Shown here: positions 24,532-36,162 of the stretch, in pieces
Position numbering within the stretch: position 1 is the first letter of the stretch
How the letters are laid out: every line of letters starts with the position of its first letter
Source: Tetmemena sp. SeJ-2015
Taxonomy: Eukaryota; Ciliophora; Spirotrichea; Sporadotrichida; Oxytrichidae
Direction of reading: 5' to 3'
Assembly (NCBI GenBank): GCA_027382625.1
Contig: JAJKFJ010022906.1
Span: 1 to 64,000 of the forward strand
Length of the DNA stretch: 64,000 bases
Notes under the pieces: model-generated
What the model saw: the letters and a program-made list of their open reading frames with translations, nothing else
Databases searched by the model: none
What the model was told of the DNA's origin: nothing
Position numbers and translations under genes: made by a program

Positions 24532-27500
24532 TTATAATTTTGAAAAGTTCACGGAGCATTTTCCAACAGGACATATAGAAACGCATGTGTCGTCTGTTGG
24601 TGAAGTGTTATCTAAGAAATATGGGTATGCGCTCGTTGTATCACAAGTCAAACAATTAGTATCGGTAGTACAAGTTTTACAAGGCGAAGAGCAGTCTATG
24701 CAAGTATATGCAGCAGAGTTTGTATAGGTTGTGGGATAGCTAGCCTCACAGTTAATTAAGCATTTGAAGGCAGTTGCGTAGTAATAAATGTACTGAGTTT
24801 CTGTGGGGGCGGACATGCAAGTTAAGCACTTATCTCTATCAGTTCCTGTGCTTCCAGAACAAGTCTTGCAAGGGTAGTTACAATCAAACTAAGGGACAAG
24901 GCTGTCCAATATTTAGTCTATTGTGTATTACTGACTTGAGGTGGTGTAAGACAGTAGAGTAAAGGAAGCTGTTGCACCGTTTTAAGTAGAGGGGTTTGTG
25001 ATAGGTCCTAGCTAAATTTGAATTTAATCTCCTTTGGTGACTGGAGCTGTAAATGCACTGCCGCCAACGGTGATGACAGTTCCTGAGATTGAACAAGTCA
25101 TTCCATAAGTTGCGGTGTTATAGATGACGTTGCAAGTGGTGAAGCTAGCGGGAAGAGTGACTGTAGATGGAGCAGTGACTTTGAAAGTTCCTCCAGCTGT
25201 GTGGGGGTTCTTTGTGTTGTAAGAGATAGTGTAAGTAGTTGAGGCTGAGAGAGCCATGCTTGCTTGAGCCAAACTCTTTGTGGCTACCGTGGCGGGAGTA
25301 GTATCAGTAATAATGACTGAACCAGAGTAGGTAGCTATCTTCTAGCCTGCCGAAGACTGTATTTGAATGCCTGAAAAGGTAGATGTAGGAGTAGTGCTGG
25401 AAGGATTAGTAATTCCACTCACTGAGAACTTGAACTAGGTTCCAGCTGCAAGCTCGCTACTGAATAAGAAAAATAGAGAATGTGAATGAGCCATACAGAG
25501 TGTTAGCGGTAGCTCCATTAAGTGAGCAAGTCATTCCTGTTAACTATAACACAATAGTTAATAACATATTAATTTGAAGGCCCGGTGACTTCAGTTGGGA
25601 ATCAAAGTCCATTTTGGATAAGGAGATGTCAATGAGAAGGTATCTAAAATTAAATAAAACTATTTAAAGGAATTTAATAGAATGATTTAAAAATAAATAG
25701 TGCAAGATGGACTTGAAGGAATATATATTAGTGGAATGCAAACACTAAAACATCTCCGGTTATGTGTGGATAAGTTTAAATATGGTTGAGAAGGTATAGA
25801 CAGCTGTAGCTCCATTAACACCAGTATCTTGGCTCACCGCAAATTGAGTCAGATCTTAAACAGTTGTCATATTAAAAAGCTTATTAAATTTTCCCCAAAA
25901 TTACCAAAATTTTAAGATAAAAAATACTTATGAAATATAATTTTTTAAAAAATAAATTAGTTTGCAATGATTTAAAAGGAAAAAAAATAAATATAAAATG
26001 AATTTAATTTTTGTCATAGTAAGTGTAATTCCTGTAGTTTGAGAGGCAATGGCGTTTCCTGAAGAGTCTGTAGTGCTGACTTAGAATGTTGAAGTTGTAT
26101 CAGTGGTTCTTGGATTTCTGATTCCAACAATAGAAATCGTGAAAGTGGTTGAAGCACTTGTATAGTCTGAAGAGAATGCATTGCTCACCGTTACTGTCTG
26201 TACTCCGCTTACCGTCGCAACTGTGCATGTTAATATAAATTGAGTTGGTGTTACCGTAACTCCTGAAATTACGGCAGAGCAAGATGGTGTCGAAGAAGAA
26301 ATCAAGGGCTCAAAATAATTATGTATCTCAGTTGGAAAAACAATTGTCAATTTTCCTCCGGAAGGGACTGTTGCCACTGGCTTAATGGTAAAGGTGTAGG
26401 TGTTGCCGGTGGTGTAAGTGACATATCCGTTTGAAGCAACTGTCGCCACGAGTAAACTGAGAAGTATGAACTATCTTCATTGCTTAATTGATTATAGTTT
26501 ACTACTGGTGTGGGAGTGAAGACATTAGTGAAAGTGCTTGAGTCTATTGAGTAGTCTATGCTACTAATGGTTGCAAATGTTTGGACTGTGAAAGTGCCTG
26601 CATCGCGCACTGAATTAGGATTTGTACCTCCTGTACTGAATTTGAAGGAGAAGGCTGCGCCGTTCTTGCTGAAAGTCCCAGAGGCTCCGAAAGGATTAGT
26701 TAGAGTCACTGCATTACTCGAAACCAAGCAACTTGCAGAAGTAGAAACTTTAAGTTAAATTAATCTGGGGTGGTGGGATTTGTAACAGTGCAAATGATAT
26801 TTTGTAGGGCAATTGAAGACGGGAAAGTTACTTTTATCTTTGAAGCATTAGGATTTAATAAATGATAGGAATTGAGTGTGCTGGTTTAATGGTTAGAGTG
26901 TAAAGAGTTGAAACAGAGACAGTGGTGTCATCTGGTGTGAGAGTGAGAGTAGTAACTGTGCCAGTGGTAAGCATAGAAGCAGGTATAGTGATTCCTGTTG
27001 AAGTCTGTGCAATATCGCAGAGAATTAAATTAATAAATCAATTAATAAATTATAAATCAGAGGCAGTTGAAGTGCGAGATGTTGGGCTCAAATTATGTTC
27101 ATTCGATTAATTATTAAATTCTAAGCAACATCATCCTTACAACTTATATATTGGAGGTATGTGTAAGTATTTATCAGGGTCTTAAATTCTTGAACTTGGT
27201 TAATTTGTTGGTTCGGAGTTTGTAACATCGAAATCTCTTCGTAATAACCTGCAATCTGAATGGCAGTAGAACAAACTGTTCTTATAATTTAATGAGCTAT
27301 CAAACAAGCCCCATATTTTGCTACTTAACTCGCAATTTAGTGGCCAACAATTTACAACTATTCATTTGTTATTTTAGCTTAATTCCCATTTTCATTTAAA
27401 TTTGAACTATATTATAGGTATTTGAGCCATCAAGAGCATACAGAGTTACACTGAACGAGTCTGTTTCCTTCACTCTGCCCGCATTAAGGACATTCAATAA

Positions 27501-30282
27501 ATAACTAGCTAAATGTCTTAAACTTGACCTAAATTTAAATTGATCATATAAACGAACATGCCGCTAGTGTAAGAAGAACTTCTGTAGTTAAAACTAAATA
27601 ATTAAAGTAGTACTGGCATCCATCGTAGGTGATATATGTGCCCAAACTAGAAAAATCTGTGGAGCCTTGGGCTACAACTATATTGTCATCTCCAGAGAGC
27701 TAAACTAGATCAGTAGTTAAAGGCTGATCTGTTGGGAAATCGATTCTCAACCTACAGCTCACATCTAATGGGAATGAAAGCTACAGCACGAGGCAAATCT
27801 AGCTTTCCTCCTCAACTGTCTCGACGTCATCTATTCTTTATACTATCACACTATCGAACTATATTCAATCATTTTAAAGAATTCATAATCTAATTTATAG
27901 TATTTATATTGGGTAATAGTAAAAATAAAAGATATTTTGGTAGAAATAATTGAAAATTATAGTATGAATAAGCGAAGGTTGAAACTTAGAGAGACAAGTT
28001 AGTAATTGAGTCTATGGCAGATCCATCCGAATCAAAAGTAGCCACACTGAATCCTGATCTAGACTTTCCATTCATAAAAAGTTAAGATTTTTGTTTATAA
28101 TAGAATGTTTATTGACTATTGTATGGGTTCTTAAACTCTATGATTTTGAAGGACATGGAAGTGCCCCCAGCCACAGTTGATGAAACTGGACTTGACACAG
28201 ATATAAAATTAGATAGAGTGTTGGTTGAGGTGGAGTAAGTACAGCTTAACGAAGTCTTCATATTAGTTACTCCAGTACAGGTGAGTGAGGAACTAATCTC
28301 AAATTATAAAATACGATTCATTTAATTATAATCATATTTAGTTTAGTGTCAATAAATTCATCTCCTACCCCAGAAACATAATCAGGAAAAGTTACTGTCA
28401 CGATCAGTAAAAATAAATAAGATCGAAGAGGTTGTGATTTAGTTTTTGGGAGTAAATATTTATTATTATTTTAATATTGTTAATGAGAGTAAAAGAAATG
28501 GTGAGCCCTTAGCCAGTTGCTCTAATATTTATATTATAATGTAGCTCCTACTATTTAACTAACAGGAGAGAGTGTGGCTGTAGTCATCTTGCTTGCTTAA
28601 AAAGTAATGGAGGAAGTTGATGTGCCAGTTGCAATAGTAGAACCGCTTTATTTTAAAAAAGTAAAGAGTCTTCTTATGAGTTTGAAAGTGACACTAGTAA
28701 TAGTCTTTGCGGAGGATGGGTTTGTAAATGCTGAATTAAAAGTGTATCTCATCTGCGTGCTTATCGCTGAAGATGCAGTAACTGTTCCACTAAACACTGT
28801 TGTAGAGCTTATTGTACAGGCTATAGGTGCAAATTTAATACAAAATTTTAACAATTTATAAATTATATTATTATTAAATAGACTTCAAAAAGAGTTGCTG
28901 AAGGAGCTAACGGAGAATTTTCAAAGGAATAAAAAGAAAGTTATAGAAAACGACTCATAGAATAAGACGACATTAGTGATCAAGTAAAAGGATAGGCAGA
29001 GACCAATTAGAGAACCACTAGACACTGACAGAAGCCATTCAATGATGATCTCTATAAGGCCCCCCAGATTCCTACACCGGAGGCAGAGTTCAAGCTCTCT
29101 AAGACCAGTCACTGAACCCCATATATAATGCCAGAGGATCCCGAATGACCGGCAGCTCACGTCCTCTGTCAGGGAGGGTTTAAACGACAAGGATTCCTGG
29201 CCATTGCCTTGTGCAGTGTTTGATAATGCCCGCGCCCACTTTCTGCTATCGGCAATGAGCCCCTGATCAGAGGTGAAAACGGCTAGAAAGCACATGTGAT
29301 GCATCTGGGGGAAGACCGTCCATAAGGAACTATGAACCCATAATTTTGAATAGGACAGGTGGGGGATTAAATAAATAAATAAACAATTTCAATTTTTAGT
29401 GTCTAATCTTTCTCTGGAAAGTCTATTTAAAAATTCTTTGAATTGTTTAATTAAGCCTGATCTCTACTTTAAAAGAGATTGGAGCTTGTCTAATCTTTTT
29501 TATGCTCAATACTTCAACCCATATAAATTTAATTAAATTTAAAGAAATTAGGGACTGTTAGTATCTTCAATTTAAATAATTTTCATACCACTTGATTCGG
29601 AATGCAATTTGAAGAACTTTATATCCTTAATGCTTTAGTGAGGGAGCTCTTAAAAGTTGGAATTGCATTGTAATGGAAGACGATGATGATTAGTGCGCAC
29701 GAATTATCTCGCTGCAAAGTGGTGATAGGATTTTAATTGAAGAGGAAAATCCTTTGATAAGCTATCGAACAAGCTATATGGCTTAATCTTTGATTTCAAC
29801 AGCCACAAAGTTGCAATAACCTCATTTATTATTGTAGACAATCATCGATTTAATTAAATTAAATACGATATTGTAAACGTGGATTAAAATAATAACTTAT
29901 TATTGTTAAGGATGGTGTCTATAAATTGTTATCTAAATTTAGATTTCATTCAAATTATAATAATGACTATTTAGGTTTGTCTGCTAAACTAAATAACTTA
30001 CGACTCTCGAGCACGTCTGACCTGCAATAAAGGATCCAGGATTGTTTGAGAGTGTAACTTCGATAATCAATTTAAAGCAAAATAAATAAAGTAAAATATA
30101 ATGTCATTGGTCTGAATAGTTACACCTGAGGGAGTGAGAATGACAGTTAAAGTAGAAATTGAACCTGTGTCTAAGGTGCTGAAAGAAAGAGTGGAAACAG
30201 AAAAAGACTGACCCCTTACTTCCCCAACACTTAACAATAGCACAACTATCAACAACAAAACTAAAACATTATTAGAAAGCAT
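24532..30282 (-). CDS. Giant modular surface protein with signal peptide (upstream copy)
   Basis: Starts at ATG 30280-30282 with a clear signal peptide (MLSNNVLVLLLIVVLLLSVG, cleavage likely after VRG) followed by Ser/Thr-rich strands and EVTLSNNPGSFIAGQTCS. Modules of the same kind as in the neighbouring copy recur: 28860-28650 (APIACTISSTTVFSGTVT, TNPSSAKTITSVTF), 26727-26470 (TNPFGASGTFSKNGAAF), 26449-26000 (TVPSGGKLTIVFPTEIHNYF, RNPRTTDTTSTF), and 25272-24970 (VTLPASFTTCNVIYNT, GPITNPSTQNGATASFTLL). Two furin-like Cys units follow (CNYPCKTCSGSTGTDRDKC, CIDCSSPCKTCTTDTNCLTC) and coding ends near 24532, several Cys units earlier than in the other copy. Secreted or membrane-displayed adhesin-like role is inferred. 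Introns are AT-rich and many boundaries are unresolved. A GC-rich island (29.0-29.34 kb) lies between the first exons and the first later module. Confidence 0.65.
28990..29340. other. GC-rich island, possible structured RNA or insertion
   Basis: About 350 bp whose composition (close to half G+C by eye) differs sharply from everything around it. It holds short perfect inverted repeats: AGAG-TTCAAG-CTCT at 29085-29098, CAGAGGA (29132-29138) with TCCTCTG (29162-29168), and CATTGCC (29202-29208) with GGCAATG (29251-29257). A 127-codon minus-strand frame runs through it, but it has no TAA/TAG Gln codons, odd composition and no domain, so I doubt it is a protein. I compared it by memory with SRP, RNase P/MRP, U1-U6, U3, telomerase and rRNA landmarks and saw no convincing match. 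Candidates: an unknown ncRNA, a transferred segment, or an assembly artefact. Confidence 0.45.
29341..29985. other. AT-rich non-coding stretch
   Basis: Lies between the GC-rich island and the second exon of the upstream surface protein (about 29990-30060). Probably intron; no module, RNA gene or repeat is recognised. Confidence 0.4.
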
Positions 30283-30451
30283 GAGAGTATATACCAAGTT
30301 GTTTCATAAAGTTATTGATACCAAGCTTTAAGAAAGTATTTTAGGAAGGACTATATCATTTCGAAACAGTTTTGCTAGACAATTTATGGGAGTAACCTTG
30401 GTTTGTAATTTCATTCAAAGGCATCTTTAAGGATTATCAATTAAATAGTTA

Positions 30452-31036
30452 TCATTAGAAAGAGTAATTTTATAATTTATACTTTTGCAATAATTTATAT
30501 TATGGAAATTAAGCAGTAATTAATGTAAGTATCCGTATTGGCTTAAGTTTTTATTCTACAACTTCTGCATTTAGTAACATTCGCTTTAAATATTAGTAGA
30601 TGTAAAAAGAAATCTAAAAATAGTTGCATCGCTGGTTTATATCCTATTTTAAGTTGATCAAAAAATGTTACAAAGAAAGTCTAGAAAATAGAAGAGAAAT
30701 TATTTTATTTATTTCATCATAAATTATATAAAATGGGGTTTATTTTTACAAAAATTGATTATTCATATAGCATCGTTTGAAATTTAAATCAGTTCGCCCA
30801 AAATCATAAAAATAGATTGAGTTTGATATTTGAGGAGGTTGAATAGTCCTAAGTAAGCTTCCTTTGTTTTGGTTATAGAAAAGATGATTGAAGAGGTCAT
30901 TTTCGATATCTACTCTGTTAAATCTAGAGTCAGTAGGATTCAGCCTAACAAATCTAAAATCTGTTTGCTACGCTTGCTTTACGTGACTCGCAAATAATTG
31001 AGGCAGCGGTAAATCTTCCTCTACAAATAAACTCAT
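30452..31036 (-). CDS. Hypothetical protein, 194 aa
   Basis: With TAA/TAG read as Gln, the minus strand is open from ATG 31034-31036 to TGA 30452-30454. The N-terminal half has good coding composition (MSLFVEEDLPLPQLFASHV, LNPTDSRFNRVDIENDLFNH, TIQPPQISNSIYFYDFGR). From about residue 90 the sequence becomes very AT-rich and Gln/Lys/Tyr-rich, so the real protein may end or splice out earlier. It lies between the giant surface protein and the CDKL gene, both also on the minus strand. No family recognised. Confidence 0.5.
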
Positions 31037-31134
31037 CTTTATTTATTAAAATATATTAACATCAGCTTCTCCAAATTTCTTTTACAAAATGCTGACATAA
31101 ATTGAAGAGAAGGTAAAATTATCGGCAAAAATTA

Positions 31135-34100
31135 TCAGTTTGTTTGCAAAGACATATACTTGGCATTGTTAATATTTTTAGAGGCTTGTTGTGCTCCCGA
31201 GTTAGTGTTAATGGCTGCTATTGCCACTCCACTAACCCCACCATATACTTAGTTAATCTAGCTTATCTGCTATTGCTTTCTTCTGTTGCTCATTCCCATA
31301 GTCACAGCTCCAACTCCACTCGTCATACCTGTACTTATTCCACTCACACTCATTGCTCCGTACTATGTGTTATGCATAGGATATTCCACCATATCTCCAT
31401 TATTGGTTCCATTACTGAGTGCTGAAAGCATACCGTTACTGTTTTGCCCAACTGCACCAGAGATGTTTTACTTATCTACTACTGGACTCCTGACAGTCTA
31501 CTTGGACTTCTCTCTCGAAGGGGGAGCGTAAATCATCTTCTGACTTTCCAATAGTATTTCATTAACTCTGGGATTGCCAGTAGTCATTTTTTGGAATTGA
31601 GGGAGTCCATGATGAGTTGAACTATAGTTAGTTTGCATCATTTGCTTTTATTGTGATATAAATTTATTAGGCTATTTTCCAATTGCTGCTCCCATAGAAT
31701 TATCTCTGAATCCTCCACCCATGATAGGATTGTTAAACTTTCGACCTTGTAATTGCTAGTAATTCTAATGGGGAGGCTGATTAAAATTGTTCTGATTAGG
31801 AGGCTACTACTACTGATGCTGTATTTGGACTAGCTATCTCCCTCTAGATTAATTTTGACTGTTAAGATTTGTGACTGTTCTTCTGTGTTCTTAGTCAACT
31901 TCAATTGGCCTATAATCATGGCCAGTATCGCCTAGTCCTGTAGAATTATGAGTTGCGATATTGGTTGCCGCTCCTCTGTTAATTTAAATTTATCCAGTCG
32001 AATTCACTTAAGTCTGCAAAAAACTTGCTGTTGGATTTGAGTTTAGTTGAAAAACACCTTGACTAACTGTCAAGGCAGTAGATGAAGACTACTTCTTGTT
32101 CTTACTCTCTTTTTGATCTTCATCAGATGACCGTTGAGAATTCCAGCCCTCTTCTTCTATTATAACTTGCTGTCATAAATATGAAAATGAAAAGTCTCGA
32201 GGCTGTATTATATTGATTATAACTATTTGTATACTCATTATTGGGCTTTTTCTCTGACTGATAATTCGTTAGCTCAGAGTTAACCATTCTATTAAGTTAG
32301 TTATTAATTCCCACTGTTGCAGTCCCGCTAACCTGCTAAACATTACCACTTCCTGTCTCAATGTTATAATCATATTGATTTGTTAAACCCTTTTATCCAT
32401 AGAAAGTGTTAAATTGATATTTATTAGGCTAGAAGGTATTTCCAATTTAAGCCTATGTTGTTGAGCCATATGCTTCCATTATTCTTTGATTTTTCTCATT
32501 CATTTTCTAAGCATCTTTCGTCAACAAATTAATTTAAATACTATAATCAACAAGGGTCCACTTAGAATATTCTTTCCGTTATTTCCTGGTTTCTGCTTAT
32601 TTCCAAGCTCTAATAAAAATTTAGATATTGCTAGTTCCCTTACAAATGTTCTTATTCGAGTTCAATAGCATCTTATTGTCAGAGTTATCGAGAGCAATCT
32701 AACTCCCATTCATTTAATCGCCAACAGTTTTTCTGGAGCTAACATTAAATCCACTGCTGTTAGTCATGTTCATTTTATAAGGCATGCCTGCAATACTATG
32801 CTTATTGCTGTATGCCAACTTAATTTCATTTTCCTTTGAGTTCTATATTCAAAATTGTTAGGGAGTAACTTTGCTTACTGAAACATTTCTTTAATTGTAG
32901 CTTTACTAATTTGGATGGAGTAATTAATTTTGAGTGGATCCTTAAGGCTTCAGTCCACCAGAGCCATATTGAGTGATCCTAGATTGTGATGAATAGATAG
33001 GTCTTTAGACTGGCGCAACGAGGGCAGCAAATTCTGCTTCCAGTTCTGGCTCTCTAATGTCGTCGAAATATTTATGCCGCAGAGCCTGCTCTCCTGTAAG
33101 TCTATCTGCAGGATCCATCTTGAGCAAGCCAATCATTAAAGCAAGTGCATTCGTAGACAACTAGCCAGTGTACTTCTTCTCTAGCGTCTCTGGTTTAACT
33201 ATCTCTGGGAACTTTAATCCCACAAATCTTGGATTTTTGTTGAAGCTATCTTGCTGTTCAGGAGTGAATTTGCCAATTATTTTCTGGATCAGATAGAGTT
33301 AGTCCATTTCTGACTCTCCTGGGAACATAGGCTTTCCATCGCTCAGCTCTCCCATTATGCAACCGATAGCCCACATATCGACTTCTGGGCCATAGTCGGA
33401 ATAACCAAGCAGCAACTCTGGTGAGCGATACCACCTCGTTGCCACATAGTCAGTCATTTTTCCGCCTTCTAATCTAGGTCCCTTGAAGTTTTGCGGTAGT
33501 TGTCTTGAGAACCCAAAATCGCACAATTTTAAGGTGTTGTTGCTATTTGGAAGAGAATTAATATTTTTCAATATATTAAAATCCTTATCTTAGAATGAAA
33601 TGGCTTTTTTACGTTAATTATTCTTACCTGCTAATTAGAAGATTCTCTGGCTTAACGTCTCTATGCACCACATTTTATCGATGGCAAAAAGTCACGGCCT
33701 TAATCATTTGGTAGACAAAGTGACGTAATCTTTTAGGCTATAAAATTTTTTATGTTCCCAAATCTAGTATGAACAAAGTTTTACCCTTAATTATTGAGAC
33801 AGAGATTGAATTTAGGGTTATGGATAAAATAAATTCTTTAACTTACATCGATCCCGTTCTCATTCTCTTCGAGCACTTCTAGTAAATTCCTTTCGATGTA
33901 TTCAAACACCAAATACAATTTTCCTTTCCTAATTGGTTAAAGTTAATCTATTAGAATTGATTTACCTTTTAAATGCCTCTTTGAGAAGCACTATATTAGG
34001 GTAGTGGAGCATTCTGAGCATTTTAACTTCTCTCATAATAGTTTTCTTTGCTATCTCGTCCTCATCTGTTTCTTTGAACTTTTTAATAGCCACTATAAAA

Positions 34101-34256
34101 TTTTCAATTTTCGATATTATGAAAAAATGGAGGGAATAAGTTGTGATTAAGAAGAGATAGGTTCTTACCAAGTTCTCCTGTCTCTTTGTGTTGTGCTTTG
34201 TAGACAATGCCATAGGCTCCCTCTCCTATGACCCCATCGATTTCATATTTATTCAT
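31135..34256 (-). CDS. Cyclin-dependent kinase-like (CDKL) protein kinase with Q/N-rich tail
   Basis: CMGC Ser/Thr kinase; CDKL members control cilium length and dynamics. ATG 34254-34256 begins [20 protein letters not shown], very close to CDKL consensus. Visible are lysine AIKKF, the alphaC segment [36 protein letters not shown], the activation loop [17 protein letters not shown] (TDY in place of CDKL TEY) and [17 protein letters not shown] introns interrupt the kinase (for example about 33929-33965 and about 33540-33630). After the kinase (about residue 300) comes a roughly 450-residue tail extremely rich in Asn, Gln, Ser and Gly, with a basic/Gln segment (RQLVQIQHQQQQPPNQN) and Met/Gly/Val repeats, ending [13 protein letters not shown] (31135). 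Many tail Gln codons are TAA/TAG. Long disordered tails are typical of CDKL5-type kinases. Confidence 0.9.
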
Positions 34257-34430
34257 AATCCCACAATTGATCGCTGCAATAATTCAACTAATAAATTATA
34301 ATCATCAAACTCATCCATCTCCACTATTAATATTACCCAATCATAATAATTTTATTTACTTTTTAATACTACATGATTTCTGTGATAATAAATAATTCTT
34401 AAACTTTAATAAATTTATCACAGAAATAAC

Positions 34431-35420
34431 ATGGAGCATCTAGAAAGTTCTTACACTCAAAAATTATAGCTTAACGAGGAATAACCATATCAAGATTTAT
34501 AAGATCAAGCATAGTAGAATAATAGCGAAGATGTTATCAATAATTAAATTACTAAAGTCCAAGAAAATCTAGACCTAGTAATAAAATTATATATTTTTAT
34601 TTATCATAGCTGATAATGAAGATCAACAACACTAAGTCGATAGCGATCAAGTTACTTAAGAAAAGCACAATCTTCAAAAATAAGGCATTTAAAATTTAGC
34701 AGAACTAGATTAAGAATGCCAGTAAGAATAGGCAGAAGAAGAAGATAACTCAGAATTTAAAGATGCCATCTGTGAAATATAATATGATGTAAGTATTTAG
34801 TAATTATGGCAATCTCGTTTTTGTATATTATTTTTGAAGATAAATATAAATGGAATTGTAGTTAGAGAGGGCAAGACAGCTGAAGGAAAAAGCAAATGAA
34901 GAGTTTAAGTTTGAGAGGTACGATGAATGCATCCGACTTTACAATGAAGCGATTTAATTTTGCCCACCTGAGGAAGTCTAAGATCTCGCAATATTTTATA
35001 ACAATAAAGGCATCTGCTACACAAAAATCGTAAGTATACCAATTTTCTTAATTGTTCTTTTAGAAAAGCAATAAAGATGCAAAGAAAGAATTTTCAAAGG
35101 CTATAGAGACCAAGGGCGATTATGTAAAGCCCAGAGCACTAAGGATGAATATCTTCCGCTAAGAAGAGGAGTATGAGGCTGCACTTGAAGATGCCAAGAA
35201 AATACAGGAGCTAGATCCCTCATATCCACAAATTCACAGGACTGTTCAAGAATTAGACAAACTGTAAAAGGAGAAGTTTGAAAAAATGAAAACTGAAGTC
35301 CTCACTAATCTTAAGAGCTTCGGAAATACCATACTTGGAAAGTTTGGCATGAGCATAGATAACTTCAAACTTAATCAGAACCCTGATGGAACGTACAACA
35401 TTAACTATCAAAATTAATGA
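34431..35420 (+). CDS. TTC1: Tetratricopeptide repeat protein 1 homologue
   Basis: Begins at ATG 34431 with an acidic/Gln-rich N-terminus (MEHLESSYTQKLQLNEEQ). Introns at about 34578-34608, 34790-34858 and 35028-35064 are GT-AG. The TPR part starts LERARQLKEEGNEE-like (ARQLKEKANEEFKFERYDE), contains three TPR motifs (CIRLYNEAIQFCPPEE; SKAIETKGDYVKPRALRMN; YEAALEDAKKIQELDPSYP), and ends with KMKTEVLTNLKSFGNTILGK, then FGMSIDNFKLNQNPDGTYNI. This C-terminal signature (long helix, 'LGNLVL-FGLSTENF' equivalent, 'GSYSINF' equivalent) is specific to TTC1, a co-chaperone-like adaptor for Hsp90/Ras-type partners. Stop TGA 35418-35420. It is divergent from the CDKL gene, only about 175 bp away, so they share a promoter region. 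Confidence 0.9.
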
Positions 35421-35521
35421 AACCAGAAGAGAGGATTGAGATAAAGTAACTAGGGATTGAGATTGTTATGATTAACTTTGATAGGAAGAAGCTTTTTAAA
35501 TTAAAATTGTTAATTAAATAA

Positions 35522-35713
35522 TCAAGAATCATCTACGTCTTCGTATTCCTCAATTTAATCTTTTAGAGCCTTGTTAGTTTAACAAAATACAAATAAAAAT
35601 CTTTTGATTTAAGTTTCTTCAATAGTTTGAATGAGTGCTTTAAATTTGTCGTCTTTAAATTCCTTCTGTATTTTAATAAATTGCTAGTGAATTCTAGTGA
35701 ACATCTTACTCAT
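35522..35713 (-). CDS. Small hypothetical protein, 63 aa
   Basis: A minus-strand frame from ATG 35711-35713 to TGA 35522-35524, with four TAA/TAG codons. The sequence begins MSKMFTRIHQQFIKIQKEF, is helical and basic, and ends with an acidic tail (KDQIEEYEDVDDS). A 21-nt GT-AG intron (GTATTT...AACAAG) could remove part of the middle. It lies immediately downstream of repeat copy A on the same strand. No homologue is known; it is either a small gene or the end of that repeat unit. Confidence 0.35.
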
Positions 35714-36110
35714 AGTAACTTACTCTGAAACTAAATAGTTTTGAATTATATTAAAATATGTGATTGACTAAAATAATAAAAGGAGAATTACTACTTAGTA
35801 GTCACAATTAAAATGGCTGATTAGCCACAGATCTGAAGCATGATTGATACCCAATACAAAAATGAATTAATTATTTAATAATTTCCTAAATCCATCTCAG
35901 TGGCGAGATATTAAGGACTCATCATTATTGATTTTGAAATGCCTAACTTTTTATAACTCATAACTGAGTATTCCCACACAAAAGTTGGAAGGTTTTAAAT
36001 TTTCTAGAATTTTGTGCTCTATTTGAATGGCGAAATAATTATCTGAGGCTCTTCAATTGCCAACCTCTTAAATCCATTTTTAATTAATTATCAATTTAAC
36101 CATTTTTTAT
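35710..36110 (-). repeat. Dispersed coding repeat, copy A (ILATFVWERSV family)
   Basis: On the minus strand this copy reads: KNGFKRLAIEEPQIIISPF (about 36060-36000), LPTFVWEYSVMSYKKLG (about 35995-35945), then a hydrophobic end (SFYYFSQSHILI, about 35780-35745) and TGA at 35708-35710. DNA shows cacacaaaagttg (35977-35989) in common with copy C. The frame is nearly intact, but it may lack a start. Confidence 0.6.
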
Positions 36111-36162
36111 TAAACTTTCTGCTATATAATCGATTTTAAAAGAACAAATTTACAATATTTTA

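Noticed and set aside
28921..29304. 127-codon minus-strand ORF in the GC-rich island
   Set aside because: No TAA/TAG Gln codons, unusual Cys/Trp/Gly-rich composition, no domain; more likely RNA or foreign DNA.
30725..30745. ggggttt-like sequence as a telomere remnant
   Set aside because: A single short G tract, not tandemly repeated. The one at 685 (ggggtttt) is also single and inside the CDPK gene.
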